A stretch of DNA of 64,000 nt from Tenacibaculum holothuriorum (GCF_002120225.1 NZ_LAPZ01000014.1:1-64000), one strand, 5' to 3'; shown: positions 17,375 to 27,341, counted from the stretch's first letter. The notes: a model not told the origin generated them from the letters alone. Made by a program: numbers and translations.

Positions 17375-18106
17375 ATGAAAGCCTTAAGCTACGTTTTATC
17401 TACAATATTTGCGGTAGTATTTTTCTTACTATTATTAATTTTTCATCCATTACAATGGTTAGGTCTAAAATTATTTGGACAGCAAAAAGGACATCAACCA
17501 GTAGTAAATGTAATGAACTGGTTTCTTATAAAATCACTATTGATTTTAGGAGTGCGTGTAAAACTTGAAAACAAACAGAAACTTCCCGAAAATACAAGTT
17601 TAATATTTGTAGCAAATCACCAAAGTATGTTCGATATTCCACCAATAATTTGGTACTTCAGAAAATACTATCCAAAATTTGTTTCAAAAAAAGAACTAGG
17701 AAAAGGAATACCGAGTATTTCGTTTAACCTTCAACATGGAGGAGCTGCTTTAATCGATAGAAAAGACCCAAAGCAAGCAATATCGGAGTTAATTACCTAT
17801 TCAAAAAGAGTAAACGATAATAATTGGTCTGCAGTAATTTTTCCTGAAGGAACTCGAAGCAGAACTGGTAAGCCAAAATCTTTTTCAGTAAACGGATTAA
17901 AGACTATTATTAAGTTCAATCCAAATAGTTATATAGTTCCTTTAACAATTAATAACTCTTGGAAAGTATTCAAGTACGGAAAATTTCCACTAGGAATTAT
18001 GAGTCCAATAAAAATTATGACTCACGAGCCAATAAAAGTAGATGCTTTACCGTTTGATGAACTTATAACACAAGTAGAAACAACTATTAAAAATGCTGTT
18101 GTATAA
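17375..18106 (+). CDS. plsC: 1-acyl-sn-glycerol-3-phosphate acyltransferase
   Basis: Inner-membrane enzyme adding the second acyl chain to make phosphatidic acid. N-terminal membrane helix (about 5-25), acyltransferase motif I NHQSMFD (H-x4-D), motif III FPEGTRSR, and a PLTINNS segment. 243 residues, normal for PlsC. A paralogue lies at 28724-29518, so assigning the symbol to this copy is tentative. The downstream gene is an acyl-ACP desaturase 19 bp away, which fits a membrane-lipid unit. Confidence 0.85.
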   Translation: MKALSYVLSTIFAVVFFLLLLIFHPLQWLGLKLFGQQKGHQPVVNVMNWFLIKSLLILGVRVKLENKQKLPENTSLIFVANHQSMFDIPPIIWYFRKYYPKFVSKKELGKGIPSISFNLQHGGAALIDRKDPKQAISELITYSKRVNDNNWSAVIFPEGTRSRTGKPKSFSVNGLKTIIKFNPNSYIVPLTINNSWKVFKYGKFPLGIMSPIKIMTHEPIKVDALPFDELITQVETTIKNAVV

Positions 18107-18125
18107 CAGCTTAAAATCTATATAC

Positions 18126-19106
18126 ATGTCAATACAAAACATCCGAAAGGAAGTAATGAAAACACTCGAGAAAAATATCGATAGTTTTGTAGATAAATTT
18201 TTGGTGCCTATTGAAAAGATATGGCAACCAACTGATTTCCTTCCAAACTCACAAAGCGATAATTTTATTGAGGAAATAAAAGAAATTCAAGAAATTTCTA
18301 AAGAATTAGATGACGATTTTTGGGTGAGCTTAGTAGGTGATACAATTACTGAAGAAGCTTTACCAACTTACGAGTCTTGGTTATTAGATTTAGATGGAGT
18401 CACTCAACAACCAGATAATGGTTGGGCAAAATGGGTACGTGCGTGGACTGCAGAAGAAAACAGACATGGAGATGTTTTAAATAAATATTTGTATTTATCA
18501 GGAAGAGTAAATATGCGTGAGGTAGAAATTACAACACAGCATTTAATTTCAGATGGATTTGATATTGGTACTTCTACTGATCCATACAAAAACTTTGTGT
18601 ATACAAGTTTTCAAGAATTAGCTACGTATATTTCACATATTAATGTTGCTAAAATAGCAAAGAAACAAGGACACAAAGCTTTGGCAAAAATGTCACGTAT
18701 AATTGCAGGGGATGAAATGAGACATCATTTAGCATATACCGAGTTTGTAAAGGAAATTTTTAAAATAGACCCTTCTGAAATGATGCTCGCTTTTCAGCAT
18801 ATGATGAAGCATAAAATAGTAATGCCTGCGATGCATTTACGTGAATCTTATGGAGAAAAAGGTAGTTTGTTCGACCAATTCTCAACATCTGCACAAAGAG
18901 CAGGAGTTTATACAGGATTTGATTATGTAGATATTTTAAGAAAGTTGAATGCTGCTTGGGAAATAGATAAAATTACCGATTTAACTGCTGAAGCAGAAAA
19001 AGCAAGAGATTTTTTAATGAAGTTGCCAGATAGAATGGCTCGAATAACAGAGAGAATTGTTATTCCAGATACTAAATATAATTTTAAATGGATGATTCCA
19101 GTATAA
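18126..19106 (+). CDS. acyl-[acyl-carrier-protein] desaturase
   Basis: Soluble diiron enzyme inserting a double bond into acyl-ACP, the DesA1/plant stearoyl-ACP desaturase family. The two iron-binding motifs are visible: EENRHGD in the middle and GDEMRHH further on, the E-x2-H pair needed for the diiron site. I chose the ATG at 18126 (MSIQNIRKEVMKTLE) over a frame start at 18093 that overlaps the acyltransferase. 326 residues. Coupling with an acyltransferase suggests a role in tuning membrane unsaturation. Confidence 0.92.
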   Translation: MSIQNIRKEVMKTLEKNIDSFVDKFLVPIEKIWQPTDFLPNSQSDNFIEEIKEIQEISKELDDDFWVSLVGDTITEEALPTYESWLLDLDGVTQQPDNGWAKWVRAWTAEENRHGDVLNKYLYLSGRVNMREVEITTQHLISDGFDIGTSTDPYKNFVYTSFQELATYISHINVAKIAKKQGHKALAKMSRIIAGDEMRHHLAYTEFVKEIFKIDPSEMMLAFQHMMKHKIVMPAMHLRESYGEKGSLFDQFSTSAQRAGVYTGFDYVDILRKLNAAWEIDKITDLTAEAEKARDFLMKLPDRMARITERIVIPDTKYNFKWMIPV

Positions 19107-19110
19107 TAAA

Positions 19111-19138
19111 AAAGCAACCTAAACAAGGTTGCTTTTTT
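19111..19138. terminator. bidirectional terminator, desaturase / nitrilase
   Basis: AAAGCAACC / GGTTGCTTT stem with 7-nt loop, A-rich on one side and T-rich on the other, between convergent genes. Confidence 0.9.
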
Positions 19139-19920
19139 TATTGAAATATAAAAGAATCTCGATCTTCTAAAAATTGAAACTTATCTCGTATAGCTTGCTG
19201 CTTTTCTTTCTCTAAAGTGCAGTATAAAATAGTTTCTTCTCCTGTATTATTTTTAGTTACACAATTACCAAGACTATCATAACAAGCGGAGTTTCCTGTG
19301 TATTCTAAATTTTTAGCATCAACACCTACTCTATTAACGCCAATGGTATAACTCATGTTTTCAATTGCTCTAGCTTTTAATAAAGTATCCCAAGCAGCAA
19401 TTCTTGTTTTTGGCCAACTAGCAACGTAAAATAATATATCGTAGTTTTCGGTATTTCTTGCCCAAACAGGAAATCGTAAATCATAACAAACTAAAGGCCT
19501 AATTTTCCAACCTTTGTACTCAATAATTACTTGTTCTTTTCCAGCGTTAAAAGCTTTGTGTTCTTTGGCAAGTGTAAAGGTATGGTGTTTGTCGTAAAAG
19601 TCAATTTTTCCAGTAGGATGAACGAATAATAATCGATTGTAAAAAGAACTATTTTCTTCAATAATAATACTTCCAGTAATCGCAGTATTATTTGATTTTG
19701 CTAATTCTTGCATCCAAGAAATGGTAGTACCGTTCATAGTTTCAGCTAACAAAGTGTTCATGGTAAAACCAGTAGTGAATAACTCCGGAAGTATAATTAA
19801 ATCCACATTGTTTTGGATTGAATTAATCTTTTCTTCAAGATGTTTTTTATTCAAATCAATGGCTTCCCAAACTAAATCTGCTTGAACTAAAGCTACTTGT
19901 AATTTTGATGAATTTTTCAC
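19138..19920 (-). CDS. nitrilase-family amidase, omega-amidase type
   Basis: Carbon-nitrogen hydrolase resembling E. coli YafV and mammalian Nit2, which hydrolyse 2-oxoglutaramate and 2-oxosuccinamate as metabolite repair after glutamine transamination. The catalytic Glu-Lys-Cys triad is visible as LPELFTTGF, YDKHHTF and VCYDLRFP. 260 residues, the family size. The AASWPKTR and VNRVGVD regions fit YafV. It is alone between convergent and divergent neighbours. The substrate is inferred from family resemblance. Confidence 0.85.
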   Translation of the reverse strand: MKNSSKLQVALVQADLVWEAIDLNKKHLEEKINSIQNNVDLIILPELFTTGFTMNTLLAETMNGTTISWMQELAKSNNTAITGSIIIEENSSFYNRLLFVHPTGKIDFYDKHHTFTLAKEHKAFNAGKEQVIIEYKGWKIRPLVCYDLRFPVWARNTENYDILFYVASWPKTRIAAWDTLLKARAIENMSYTIGVNRVGVDAKNLEYTGNSACYDSLGNCVTKNNTGEETILYCTLEKEKQQAIRDKFQFLEDRDSFIFQ

Positions 19921-19989
19921 GTTCGATTAAAATTAAATAATGACTAAAAATAAGATAAATATTGTACTTTAGGTTTGTTGGTTGAAATC

Positions 19990-19997
19990 TATTTTTG
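19990..19997 (+). promoter_or_regulatory. -7 element of the addB-like gene
   Basis: TATTTTTG matches TAnnTTTG 47 bp before the ATG; the -33 spacing is poor. Confidence 0.4.
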
Positions 19998-20044
19998 GAA
20001 ATTTAGACAGCTATAAATCATAAATCTAAGAGTAAACAAGATAC

Positions 20045-22798
20045 ATGCAAACCTTTATTTCAGAAACTATAAAAGCTATTGCTAAAACACAAAAGTCATT
20101 TGAAAATGTAGTTTTAGTCTTGCCTTCTCAAAGAGCACGTGTATTTGTAAAAGACGCTTTAAAAGAAGAAATTCAACAAGGATTTTTACCAGAAATAGTA
20201 AATATTGAGTCTTTTGTAGAACAAGTTTCTGGAGTAAATAAAATAGATTCTGTACAGTTATTATTCCACTTTTATTCGATTTATACATCAATTGAAGAAA
20301 ATCCTGATAGCTTCGATGTGTTTTCTTCATGGGCAATTACAGTATTGCAAGACTTTAATGAATTAGATCAGCACTTAGTAAATACAAAAGACATTTTTAT
20401 TTATTTAAGAGATATTCATCGATTAAGAAAATGGTCGGTTAAAGGCACTTTTCAAGAAACAGAATTGATTAAAGACTATTTCTCGTTTATTGAAAAGCTA
20501 AACGAATATTACGATGCGTTTTATAGTTTTTTGATTGAAAAACAAGTAGGCTATCAAGGAGTTTTATATAGAGAAGCTGTAAAAAAAGTAACTGATTTTA
20601 TTGATGCTAATAAAAACAAGAAATACTATTTTATTGGATTTAACGCCTTAAATAAAGCAGAAGAATTCTTGTTTCAAAGAATGTTAGAAGCTGAAATTGC
20701 TGACGCCTATTGGGATATAGATAAGGCTTTTTATGAAAGTAATCATCAAGCAGGTTTTTTTATCAGAAAATACAAAACACGTTGGAAGTATTATCAATCT
20801 AACGAAATAAAAACTGTAGAGGGTTGGTTTTCAAAAGATAAAACCATTCAGGTAATTGGGGCGTCAAAAAACATTACGCAACTAAAATATGCTGGTGAAT
20901 TACTAGAAAAACAAGACAATTTTGAGAATACAGCATTAGTACTAGCAGACGAAACATTGTTGCCAATAACACTGAATTCGTTACCTAAAAAAGTAGAAGC
21001 GGTAAACATTACTATGGGATATCCGTTAAAAAATATTCCGACTACAAATTTGGTACTGTCTATTTTTCAATTGTTTCTTTCACAGGAAAAATTAAATCAG
21101 AAAGAAGAAAATAATTTCTATTACAAGGATGTGCTTCGATTGTTAAAAGATGCTTCTATTTATAAAGTTTTATTAGTAAATGAAGAATCACTAACCGATA
21201 GTATTTCACAGAAAATAGTAAAAGAGAATAACACATTTGTTAATCAAAAGTTTCTTGAAGAATGCCTTGGAAAACTTCCAACAGAAACCAAAGAAATAAT
21301 AGTAAATATTTTTAATAGAATTACTACAGTTTCTGAATTTATTGAACGAATTTTAAGTCTACTATTCTATCTAAAAGAAGGAGCAAATGAGTTAGAAAAA
21401 GAATACTTATTCCGTTTTTATACTACGTTTACCCAACTACAAAACTTAGACAAAGAATTCGGTTATATAAAAGATTTAAAAACGCTAAATCAGTTTTTTA
21501 AACAATTAATTTCGTCAGAAAATTTATCCTTTCAAGGTGAGCCTTTAAAAGGTTTGCAATTAATGGGATTGTTAGAAACACGTGTATTAGATTTTGAAAA
21601 TGTAATTCTAACTTCGGTAAACGAGGGAATTTTACCAGCGAGTAATTCACAAAATACTTTCATTCCTTTTGATGTAAAATTAGCTTTTGAATTACCAACG
21701 TATAAAGAGAAAGACGCGTTATTTTCATATCACTTCTTTAGGTTGTTGCAACGTGCTAAAAATATTTCCATTTTATACAATACCGAGCATGATGTTTATG
21801 GTAGTGGAGAAAAAAGCCGTTTTGTTACGCAGTTACAAATGATGAAAGAAAATGCTTTGGAACAAATTGTAGTGCCAAAAGGAATTTCTTCAAAAGAAGA
21901 GCTAAAAGAAATTCATAAAAATGAAGCTGTTTTAGAAAAACTAAAAGAGTTAGCGGAAAAAGGAATTTCTCCCTCGACATTAACCAACTATTTGTACAAT
22001 CCGATAGCATTTTACAAGCAAAAAGTTTTAAAGATAAAAGAACTAGAAGATGTTGAAGAAACGGTAGCAGTAAACACTATGGGAACTGTGGTTCACGATA
22101 CTTTAGAGCAGCTATTCAAACCTTTTGAAAGAAAGAATATTGTGTATAATGATATTCTTGGAATGGAGAAGGAAGTTCAAGATTTGGTAACAGTTTATTT
22201 CAAAAAACACTTTAAAAATGGAGGTATAACTACGGGTAAAAACCGACTTATTTTTGAAGTAGCTAAACGTTATGTTCAAAACTATCTAAATCATGAAAAG
22301 AAAATCTTAAAGGATCCGAAAAACACACTTAGAATTATAGCGACTGAACAAAAATTAGAAGCTGATATTAAAGTTGACGGGATTGATTATCCAATAAAAA
22401 TTAGAGGAATCGTAGACAGAATTGATGAGCTAAACGGTACCTTACGAATTATTGATTATAAAACAGGAAAAGTAGAAGCAAGTAATTTAAAAGTTACTGA
22501 GTTTGACGAAGAAATAAGAGCCTACAAATATCATAAAGCTATTCAGGTTATGTTGTATTCGTTTTTATATACGAGTTCAAATCATATTCCAGAAAACACA
22601 CCTATTCAAACAGGAATCATTTCTTTTAAGAATTTAAAAAGTGGTTTTATGCCTGTGAATTTTTCTTCTTCAAGAACTGCAGATAACGAAGTTACAGCTG
22701 AAAGAATAGTAACTTTTATGGAAGAAATTAAAAGTATTATTCTAGAAATGTATAATCCTGAAGTTACATTTAAAGAACCTTTAGATTTACCTTTTTAA
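20045..22798 (+). CDS. AddB-like PD-(D/E)XK nuclease/inactive helicase
   Basis: Likely the B subunit of an AddAB-type double-strand-break resection complex. The N-terminal part resembles a degenerate helicase (VLPSQRARVFVKDAL, but no Walker A lysine loop). The C-terminal RecB-family nuclease core is clear: VHDTLEQLF, IRGIVDRIDE and IIDYKTGKVE, the D...(D/E)xK site. Firmicute AddB carries a four-cysteine iron-sulfur cluster around the nuclease; I find only one cysteine in this protein, so that cluster is absent. No addA-like gene is adjacent. 917 residues. Confidence 0.8.
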   Translation: MQTFISETIKAIAKTQKSFENVVLVLPSQRARVFVKDALKEEIQQGFLPEIVNIESFVEQVSGVNKIDSVQLLFHFYSIYTSIEENPDSFDVFSSWAITVLQDFNELDQHLVNTKDIFIYLRDIHRLRKWSVKGTFQETELIKDYFSFIEKLNEYYDAFYSFLIEKQVGYQGVLYREAVKKVTDFIDANKNKKYYFIGFNALNKAEEFLFQRMLEAEIADAYWDIDKAFYESNHQAGFFIRKYKTRWKYYQSNEIKTVEGWFSKDKTIQVIGASKNITQLKYAGELLEKQDNFENTALVLADETLLPITLNSLPKKVEAVNITMGYPLKNIPTTNLVLSIFQLFLSQEKLNQKEENNFYYKDVLRLLKDASIYKVLLVNEESLTDSISQKIVKENNTFVNQKFLEECLGKLPTETKEIIVNIFNRITTVSEFIERILSLLFYLKEGANELEKEYLFRFYTTFTQLQNLDKEFGYIKDLKTLNQFFKQLISSENLSFQGEPLKGLQLMGLLETRVLDFENVILTSVNEGILPASNSQNTFIPFDVKLAFELPTYKEKDALFSYHFFRLLQRAKNISILYNTEHDVYGSGEKSRFVTQLQMMKENALEQIVVPKGISSKEELKEIHKNEAVLEKLKELAEKGISPSTLTNYLYNPIAFYKQKVLKIKELEDVEETVAVNTMGTVVHDTLEQLFKPFERKNIVYNDILGMEKEVQDLVTVYFKKHFKNGGITTGKNRLIFEVAKRYVQNYLNHEKKILKDPKNTLRIIATEQKLEADIKVDGIDYPIKIRGIVDRIDELNGTLRIIDYKTGKVEASNLKVTEFDEEIRAYKYHKAIQVMLYSFLYTSSNHIPENTPIQTGIISFKNLKSGFMPVNFSSSRTADNEVTAERIVTFMEEIKSIILEMYNPEVTFKEPLDLPF

Positions 22799-22801
22799 AA
22801 G

Positions 22802-22875
22802 TGGAGCATATAGGAATCGAACCGATGACTTTTTGACTGCCAGTCAAACGCTCTAGCCAACTGAGCTAATGCCCT
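22802..22875 (-). tRNA. tRNA-Ala (anticodon GGC)
   Basis: The cloverleaf folds by eye: D stem GCTC/GAGC, anticodon stem TTTGA/TCAAA with loop CTGGCAG (anticodon GGC, reads GCC), 5-nt variable loop, T loop TTCGATT. The G3-U70 pair that identifies alanine tRNA is present. Two mismatches stand out: A1-C72 in the acceptor stem and C51-U63 in the T stem. The 3' CCA is not encoded. It lies 3 bp after the addB-like stop, on the other strand. Confidence 0.88.
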
Positions 22876-22886
22876 GAAATAAGTTT

Positions 22887-23309
22887 TTAAGGATGTGCAT
22901 TTACCCACACTTCACCATCTTCGAAAAACTCTTTTTTCCAAATAGGCACGGTTTCTTTTAAAGTATCAATAGCGTATTCGCAAGCTTCAAAAGCAGCTCT
23001 TCTATGAGGAGCAGAAACAGTAATAATTACAGGAATATCGCCAACTTTTAAAGTCCCAATAGCATGATGAATCGCAATTTTTTCAACAGCAAACTTCTCC
23101 AAGGCTTTCAATGCAATTTTTTCCATTTCTTTTATAGCCATAGGTACATAACTAGAAAACTCAAGTTGAGTAACTGTTTTGTTTTTAGTAGCATTTCTCA
23201 CAGTACCAATAAAAGGTACAATTCCGCCGCAATTATCTTCGGTTACAAAATTAATACATTCTTGTAAATTCAGTTTTTCTTCGGTTATTTTAATGGCAAT
23301 TTTTTCCAT
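22887..23309 (-). CDS. moaE: molybdopterin synthase catalytic subunit
   Basis: MoaE inserts sulfur from MoaD thiocarboxylate into precursor Z (cPMP) to make molybdopterin. The IGTVRN segment, LEFSSYVPMA, HAIGTLKVGD and the SAPHRRAAFEACEYAIDTLK stretch are hallmark, followed by the IWKKEFF lysines of the active site. 140 residues, the standard length. Its partner moaD is about 17 kb away at 40074-40316 on the same strand; no other molybdenum-cofactor genes are in the window. Confidence 0.95.
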   Translation of the reverse strand: MEKIAIKITEEKLNLQECINFVTEDNCGGIVPFIGTVRNATKNKTVTQLEFSSYVPMAIKEMEKIALKALEKFAVEKIAIHHAIGTLKVGDIPVIITVSAPHRRAAFEACEYAIDTLKETVPIWKKEFFEDGEVWVNAHP

Positions 23310-23389
23310 AAAACTTAAATGAAAAATAGATTAATATTCTACGAAAATATAGTATTTTTCGCAGCTAAAATATAACCAGAATAATTACT

Positions 23390-24934
23390 ATGAAAAACCT
23401 AATTTACTTATTAATATTTACGTTCGTATTTTCTTCAATGAAAGCTCAAGAAACTATTGATATAGACATAGTGAAGAGTAAAGTTTTTAAAGAGAAAAAA
23501 GAAAGTGTTTTAAATACTATTTTTAAGGATAAAAACAATAATTTATATGTTATAAGAACACTCGAAAATGGTAAAAGTTTACTAATAGATGTTTTTACAA
23601 AAGACTTTGAAAAAATTAATTCTTATGAGCATAAATTAAAAAAGAGACATCAAATATCTGGAGGTTTTTTAGATGGAAATAAAATAGGGTTTATAGAGTA
23701 TTATAGAAATAAAAAAGAAGATAAAGTAGAAGCTTTTTTGCATACTTCGAATAAAGATAATTTTGAATTTGTTTCTAGAAAAATATTTGAAGTAGGAATA
23801 GATAGTTATCCAACTTTTTTTGAAAGCTTGTTTTCTTCTTCTAAGATTGATAGAAATTTTAAAGGGAACATGTCCTTTTCTAAGTCAGGAAATTATTATG
23901 TTTTTAATATTGATTCATTTGATAAAAAAAACGAAAAACATACCATACTTGTATTTGATAAAGAATTCAATAAACTATGGGAAAAAGACTTTCAATTACC
24001 ATACGAAGATAGAAAATTTCAATTGCAAGATGTTATTGTTTCTAATGAAGGAGAGGTGTTTGTTTTAGGAAAAGTAATAATTAAGAAAAAGAAAAAGAAG
24101 AAGGGAGGAAAATATAATTATGAATTATTTAAACTTACTAAAGACAAAGTTATGTCATCTAAAATATCAGTAGAAGAACATTTTGTTGCTACTTTAGAGT
24201 TAGATTTTGACACAAAAGGTAATGTTAGTTTAATAGGTTTTTATTCTAATAAGAATGATTTTCAATTCAAAGGAGTTTGTTCTTTTTTAATTAACTCAGA
24301 AAACTTAGAAAAAACGAATACTTACTTTTCTCCTTTTACAGAACAATTTATTACTGATAAATATGGGAAGAAAAAAGATAAAGAATTATCCAACGTTACT
24401 TTTAAAAATGTTTCTTACGATAATGATGGAAATATGATTATTACTGCGGAAGAATTCTTTATTACTACAAATTACGTGTACACACAATATGGAGGTTATA
24501 CAACTACTTCTTATAATTTTGACGATATAATGGTGTTAAAGTTGAATAAAGAAGGTAAGTTAATTTGGGCTAGAAATATTAATAAAGCTCAAACGTCTGG
24601 GTATTTTTCAGATCCATTAATGTCTTTTGGTACAGCTCAATATAATAATCATGAATATTTGATTTTGAATGCCCATAAAAATATGGGAGAATTATCTGGA
24701 GGTAGAATAAAGTTTAGAGAAAGTTTTCTATGGAAAGCTACCAAAAGAAATACAAACTTATATATGGTTAAAATTGATGATGATGGTGACTTTATTTATA
24801 AGACAATTTTACATAATAAAAATGAAGAAACTATTTTTAATTGTAGGTATGTAGAGCAAGTGTCTGAAAATGAGTTAATTTTGTATGGTCAGAAAAAGAA
24901 GAAAAAACAATTAATTAAAATAACAATCAACTAG
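23390..24934 (+). CDS. secreted protein, function unknown
   Basis: A 514-residue protein with a signal peptide (MKNLIYLLIFTFVFSSMKAQ) and no domain I recognise. The mature part has repeated short strands of the type NNLYVIR, GEVFVLGK and GNMIITAEE, suggesting a beta-propeller-like fold, and a lysine tract of seven near residue 235. There is no T9SS C-terminal signal; the tail is KKKKKQLIKITIN. pgk starts 9 bp downstream, so they may be cotranscribed, but this says little about function. Confidence 0.65.
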   Translation: MKNLIYLLIFTFVFSSMKAQETIDIDIVKSKVFKEKKESVLNTIFKDKNNNLYVIRTLENGKSLLIDVFTKDFEKINSYEHKLKKRHQISGGFLDGNKIGFIEYYRNKKEDKVEAFLHTSNKDNFEFVSRKIFEVGIDSYPTFFESLFSSSKIDRNFKGNMSFSKSGNYYVFNIDSFDKKNEKHTILVFDKEFNKLWEKDFQLPYEDRKFQLQDVIVSNEGEVFVLGKVIIKKKKKKKGGKYNYELFKLTKDKVMSSKISVEEHFVATLELDFDTKGNVSLIGFYSNKNDFQFKGVCSFLINSENLEKTNTYFSPFTEQFITDKYGKKKDKELSNVTFKNVSYDNDGNMIITAEEFFITTNYVYTQYGGYTTTSYNFDDIMVLKLNKEGKLIWARNINKAQTSGYFSDPLMSFGTAQYNNHEYLILNAHKNMGELSGGRIKFRESFLWKATKRNTNLYMVKIDDDGDFIYKTILHNKNEETIFNCRYVEQVSENELILYGQKKKKKQLIKITIN

Positions 24935-24943
24935 AATAATAGA

Positions 24944-26131
24944 ATGAAAACACTTAACAATTTTAACTTCGATAATAAAAAAGCACTAATAAGAGTAGAT
25001 TTTAATGTGCCTTTAAATGACGAGTTTCAAGTAACAGACAATACGCGTATACAAGCTGCAAAACCAACTATTATTAAAGTATTAGAAGACGGTGGAAGCT
25101 GTGTGTTAATGTCGCATTTAGGGCGTCCGAAAGGAGTAGAAGATAAATTCTCTCTACGTCATATAGTTGATAAAGTTACTGAAGTAATTGGGGTTAAAAT
25201 AAAATTTGTTGAGGACTGTATTGGCGATAAAGTTGCAGAAGCTGTAGCTAATTTAGAAAACGGGGAAGTGTTATTATTAGAAAATTTACGTTTTCATTCA
25301 GAAGAAAAAGCAGGAGACGAAGCATTTGCAAAACAACTTTCTCAATGGGGAGATATTTACGTAAATGATGCTTTTGGTACAGCACACAGAGCTCATGCAT
25401 CAACTGCTGTTATTGCCCAGTTTTTTGAAGGAAATAAATGCTTCGGAAGTTTATTAGCAAAAGAAATTGAAAGTATCAATAAGGTTTTAAACGATTCTCA
25501 AAAACCAGTAACAGCAATTTTAGGAGGCGCTAAAGTTTCATCAAAAATCGGAATTGTAGAAAACATTATCGAGAAAGTAGATCATATTATTATTGGTGGT
25601 GGTATGACTTTTACTTTTGTGAAAGCTTTAGGAGGAAAAATTGGTAATTCGTTAGTTGAAGACGATAAATTACAATTAGCCTTAGATATTTTAAAATTAG
25701 CAGAAGAAAAGAACACAAAAATTCATTTACCAGTAGACGCTGTAATTGCTGATGTCTTTTCAAACGATGCTAATACGCAAATAGTAGATACAAAAGAAAT
25801 TCCTGATGGATGGATGGGGCTAGATGTTGGACCAAAAACTTCAGAGAATTTTGCGCAAGTTATTGCTGAATCTAAAACCATTTTATGGAACGGACCTTTA
25901 GGTGTTTTTGAAATGGAAAACTTTTCAAAAGGAACTATTGAGTTAGGAAATGCAATTGCTAAAGCAACTGAAAATGGAGCTTTCTCTTTAGTTGGAGGAG
26001 GAGATTCTGTTGCGGCTGTAAAACAATTCGGATTTGCAGATAAAGTAAGTTATGTTTCTACAGGTGGTGGAGCAATGTTAGAAAGCTTAGAAGGAAAAAC
26101 ATTGCCAGGAATTGAAGCTATTTTAAAATAG
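24944..26131 (+). CDS. pgk: phosphoglycerate kinase
   Basis: Glycolytic enzyme making ATP from 1,3-bisphosphoglycerate. N-terminal signature [13 protein letters not shown], substrate-binding [21 protein letters not shown], nucleotide site [13 protein letters not shown] and the C-terminal [13 protein letters not shown] helix with STGGGAMLE. 395 residues, the standard length. It follows the unknown secreted protein by 9 bp and ends in a strong terminator. Confidence 0.98.
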   Translation: MKTLNNFNFDNKKALIRVDFNVPLNDEFQVTDNTRIQAAKPTIIKVLEDGGSCVLMSHLGRPKGVEDKFSLRHIVDKVTEVIGVKIKFVEDCIGDKVAEAVANLENGEVLLLENLRFHSEEKAGDEAFAKQLSQWGDIYVNDAFGTAHRAHASTAVIAQFFEGNKCFGSLLAKEIESINKVLNDSQKPVTAILGGAKVSSKIGIVENIIEKVDHIIIGGGMTFTFVKALGGKIGNSLVEDDKLQLALDILKLAEEKNTKIHLPVDAVIADVFSNDANTQIVDTKEIPDGWMGLDVGPKTSENFAQVIAESKTILWNGPLGVFEMENFSKGTIELGNAIAKATENGAFSLVGGGDSVAAVKQFGFADKVSYVSTGGGAMLESLEGKTLPGIEAILK

Positions 26132-26153
26132 GTTTAGAAAGATATAAATTGAA

Positions 26154-26179
26154 AATCCCGCTATAAGCGGGATTTTTTT
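26154..26179 (+). terminator. terminator after pgk
   Basis: AATCCCGC / GCGGGATT stem, 5-nt loop and T-run. Confidence 0.95.
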
Positions 26180-26248
26180 ATGCTAATTTTAAGGAATCCA
26201 GAACTTAAACGACGTATTTTTACATATAAATACACGATTAACTAAATT

Positions 26249-27289
26249 ATGAAATACACAACTTTACCAAATACAGATATTAAGGTTTCTAAAATATGTT
26301 TAGGAACCATGACATGGGGAAGACAAAATACTCAAGAAGATGCTTTTGAACAAATGGATTATGCTTTAGAAAAAGGCGTAAATTTTTGGGATACTGCAGA
26401 ATTATATTCAGTGCCAGCAACTCCAGAAACGTATGGGGCTACCGAAAAAATTATAGGAAACTGGTTTAAAAAAACAGGTAAAAGAGAAGAAGTAGTTTTA
26501 GCGTCTAAAATTGCTGGAGGAGGTGATTATACAGCTCACATTCGTTCGGGCAAGTTTGGAAGAAAGAATATTTCAGAAGCAATTGAAGGTAGTTTAAAAC
26601 GTTTACAAACCGATTATATTGACTTATACCAGTTGCATTGGCCAGATCGTGGAGTGAATTGTTTTGGAGTTCGTGACTATCCTTATAAAACGTCTACAAA
26701 AGAAGCTGAAAATCATTTAGAGATTTTAGAAACTTTAAACGATTTTATTAAACAAGGAAAAATAAAACATGTTGGTTTGTCAAATGAAACTCCATGGGGA
26801 ACGATGAAGTATTTACAAACTGCAGAACAGCATAATTTACCTAGAATGGCAACGATTCAAAACTCTTATTCATTAATCCATAGAGGATATGAGGTTGGAA
26901 TGAGTGAAGTTTCTATGAGAGAGAATATTGGATTGTTAGCATATTCTCCTTTAGCACAAGGAGTATTATCTGGTAAGTATTTAAATGGAGGTCAACCAGA
27001 AGGGGCAAGAGGAACGTTATTTCCAAGATTTATTGCTCGTTACATGACCGAAGGTTCTCAAAAAGCAGTAGCAGAATATTTAAAAATTGCAGAAAAACAC
27101 GGATTAACGTTAGCGCAATTGTCATTAGCGTATATCAATCAATTACCATTTGTAACCAGTAACATTATTGGAGCTACAAAAATGAGTCAATTAAAAGAAA
27201 ATATTGATTCTATTAATATTGAATTGTCAGATGAAGTTTTAAGCGAAATTGAAGCTGTACATAAAGCAATGCCGAATCCAGCACCATAA
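26249..27289 (+). CDS. tas: NADP(H)-dependent aldo/keto reductase, Tas type
   Basis: TIM-barrel oxidoreductase closely resembling E. coli Tas from end to end: LGTMTWGRQN at the start, DTAELYSVP with the catalytic tyrosine, QLHWPDRGVNCFG, HVGLSNETPWG, AYSPLAQGVLSGKYLNG and the PAP terminus. 346 residues, as in E. coli. Physiological substrate unknown (E. coli tas was found by its effect on tyrosine auxotrophs). Monocistronic between two terminators. Confidence 0.92.
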   Translation: MKYTTLPNTDIKVSKICLGTMTWGRQNTQEDAFEQMDYALEKGVNFWDTAELYSVPATPETYGATEKIIGNWFKKTGKREEVVLASKIAGGGDYTAHIRSGKFGRKNISEAIEGSLKRLQTDYIDLYQLHWPDRGVNCFGVRDYPYKTSTKEAENHLEILETLNDFIKQGKIKHVGLSNETPWGTMKYLQTAEQHNLPRMATIQNSYSLIHRGYEVGMSEVSMRENIGLLAYSPLAQGVLSGKYLNGGQPEGARGTLFPRFIARYMTEGSQKAVAEYLKIAEKHGLTLAQLSLAYINQLPFVTSNIIGATKMSQLKENIDSINIELSDEVLSEIEAVHKAMPNPAP

Positions 27290-27308
27290 ATAAACTAAAA
27301 TTTAAACA

Positions 27309-27340
27309 AAAACTCCAATGAAATTTCATTGGAGTTTTTT
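27309..27340. terminator. bidirectional terminator, tas / DUF6370
   Basis: Near-perfect palindrome AACTCCAATGAAA / TTTCATTGGAGTT with A- and T-runs, between convergent genes. Confidence 0.95.
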
Positions 27341-27341
27341 G

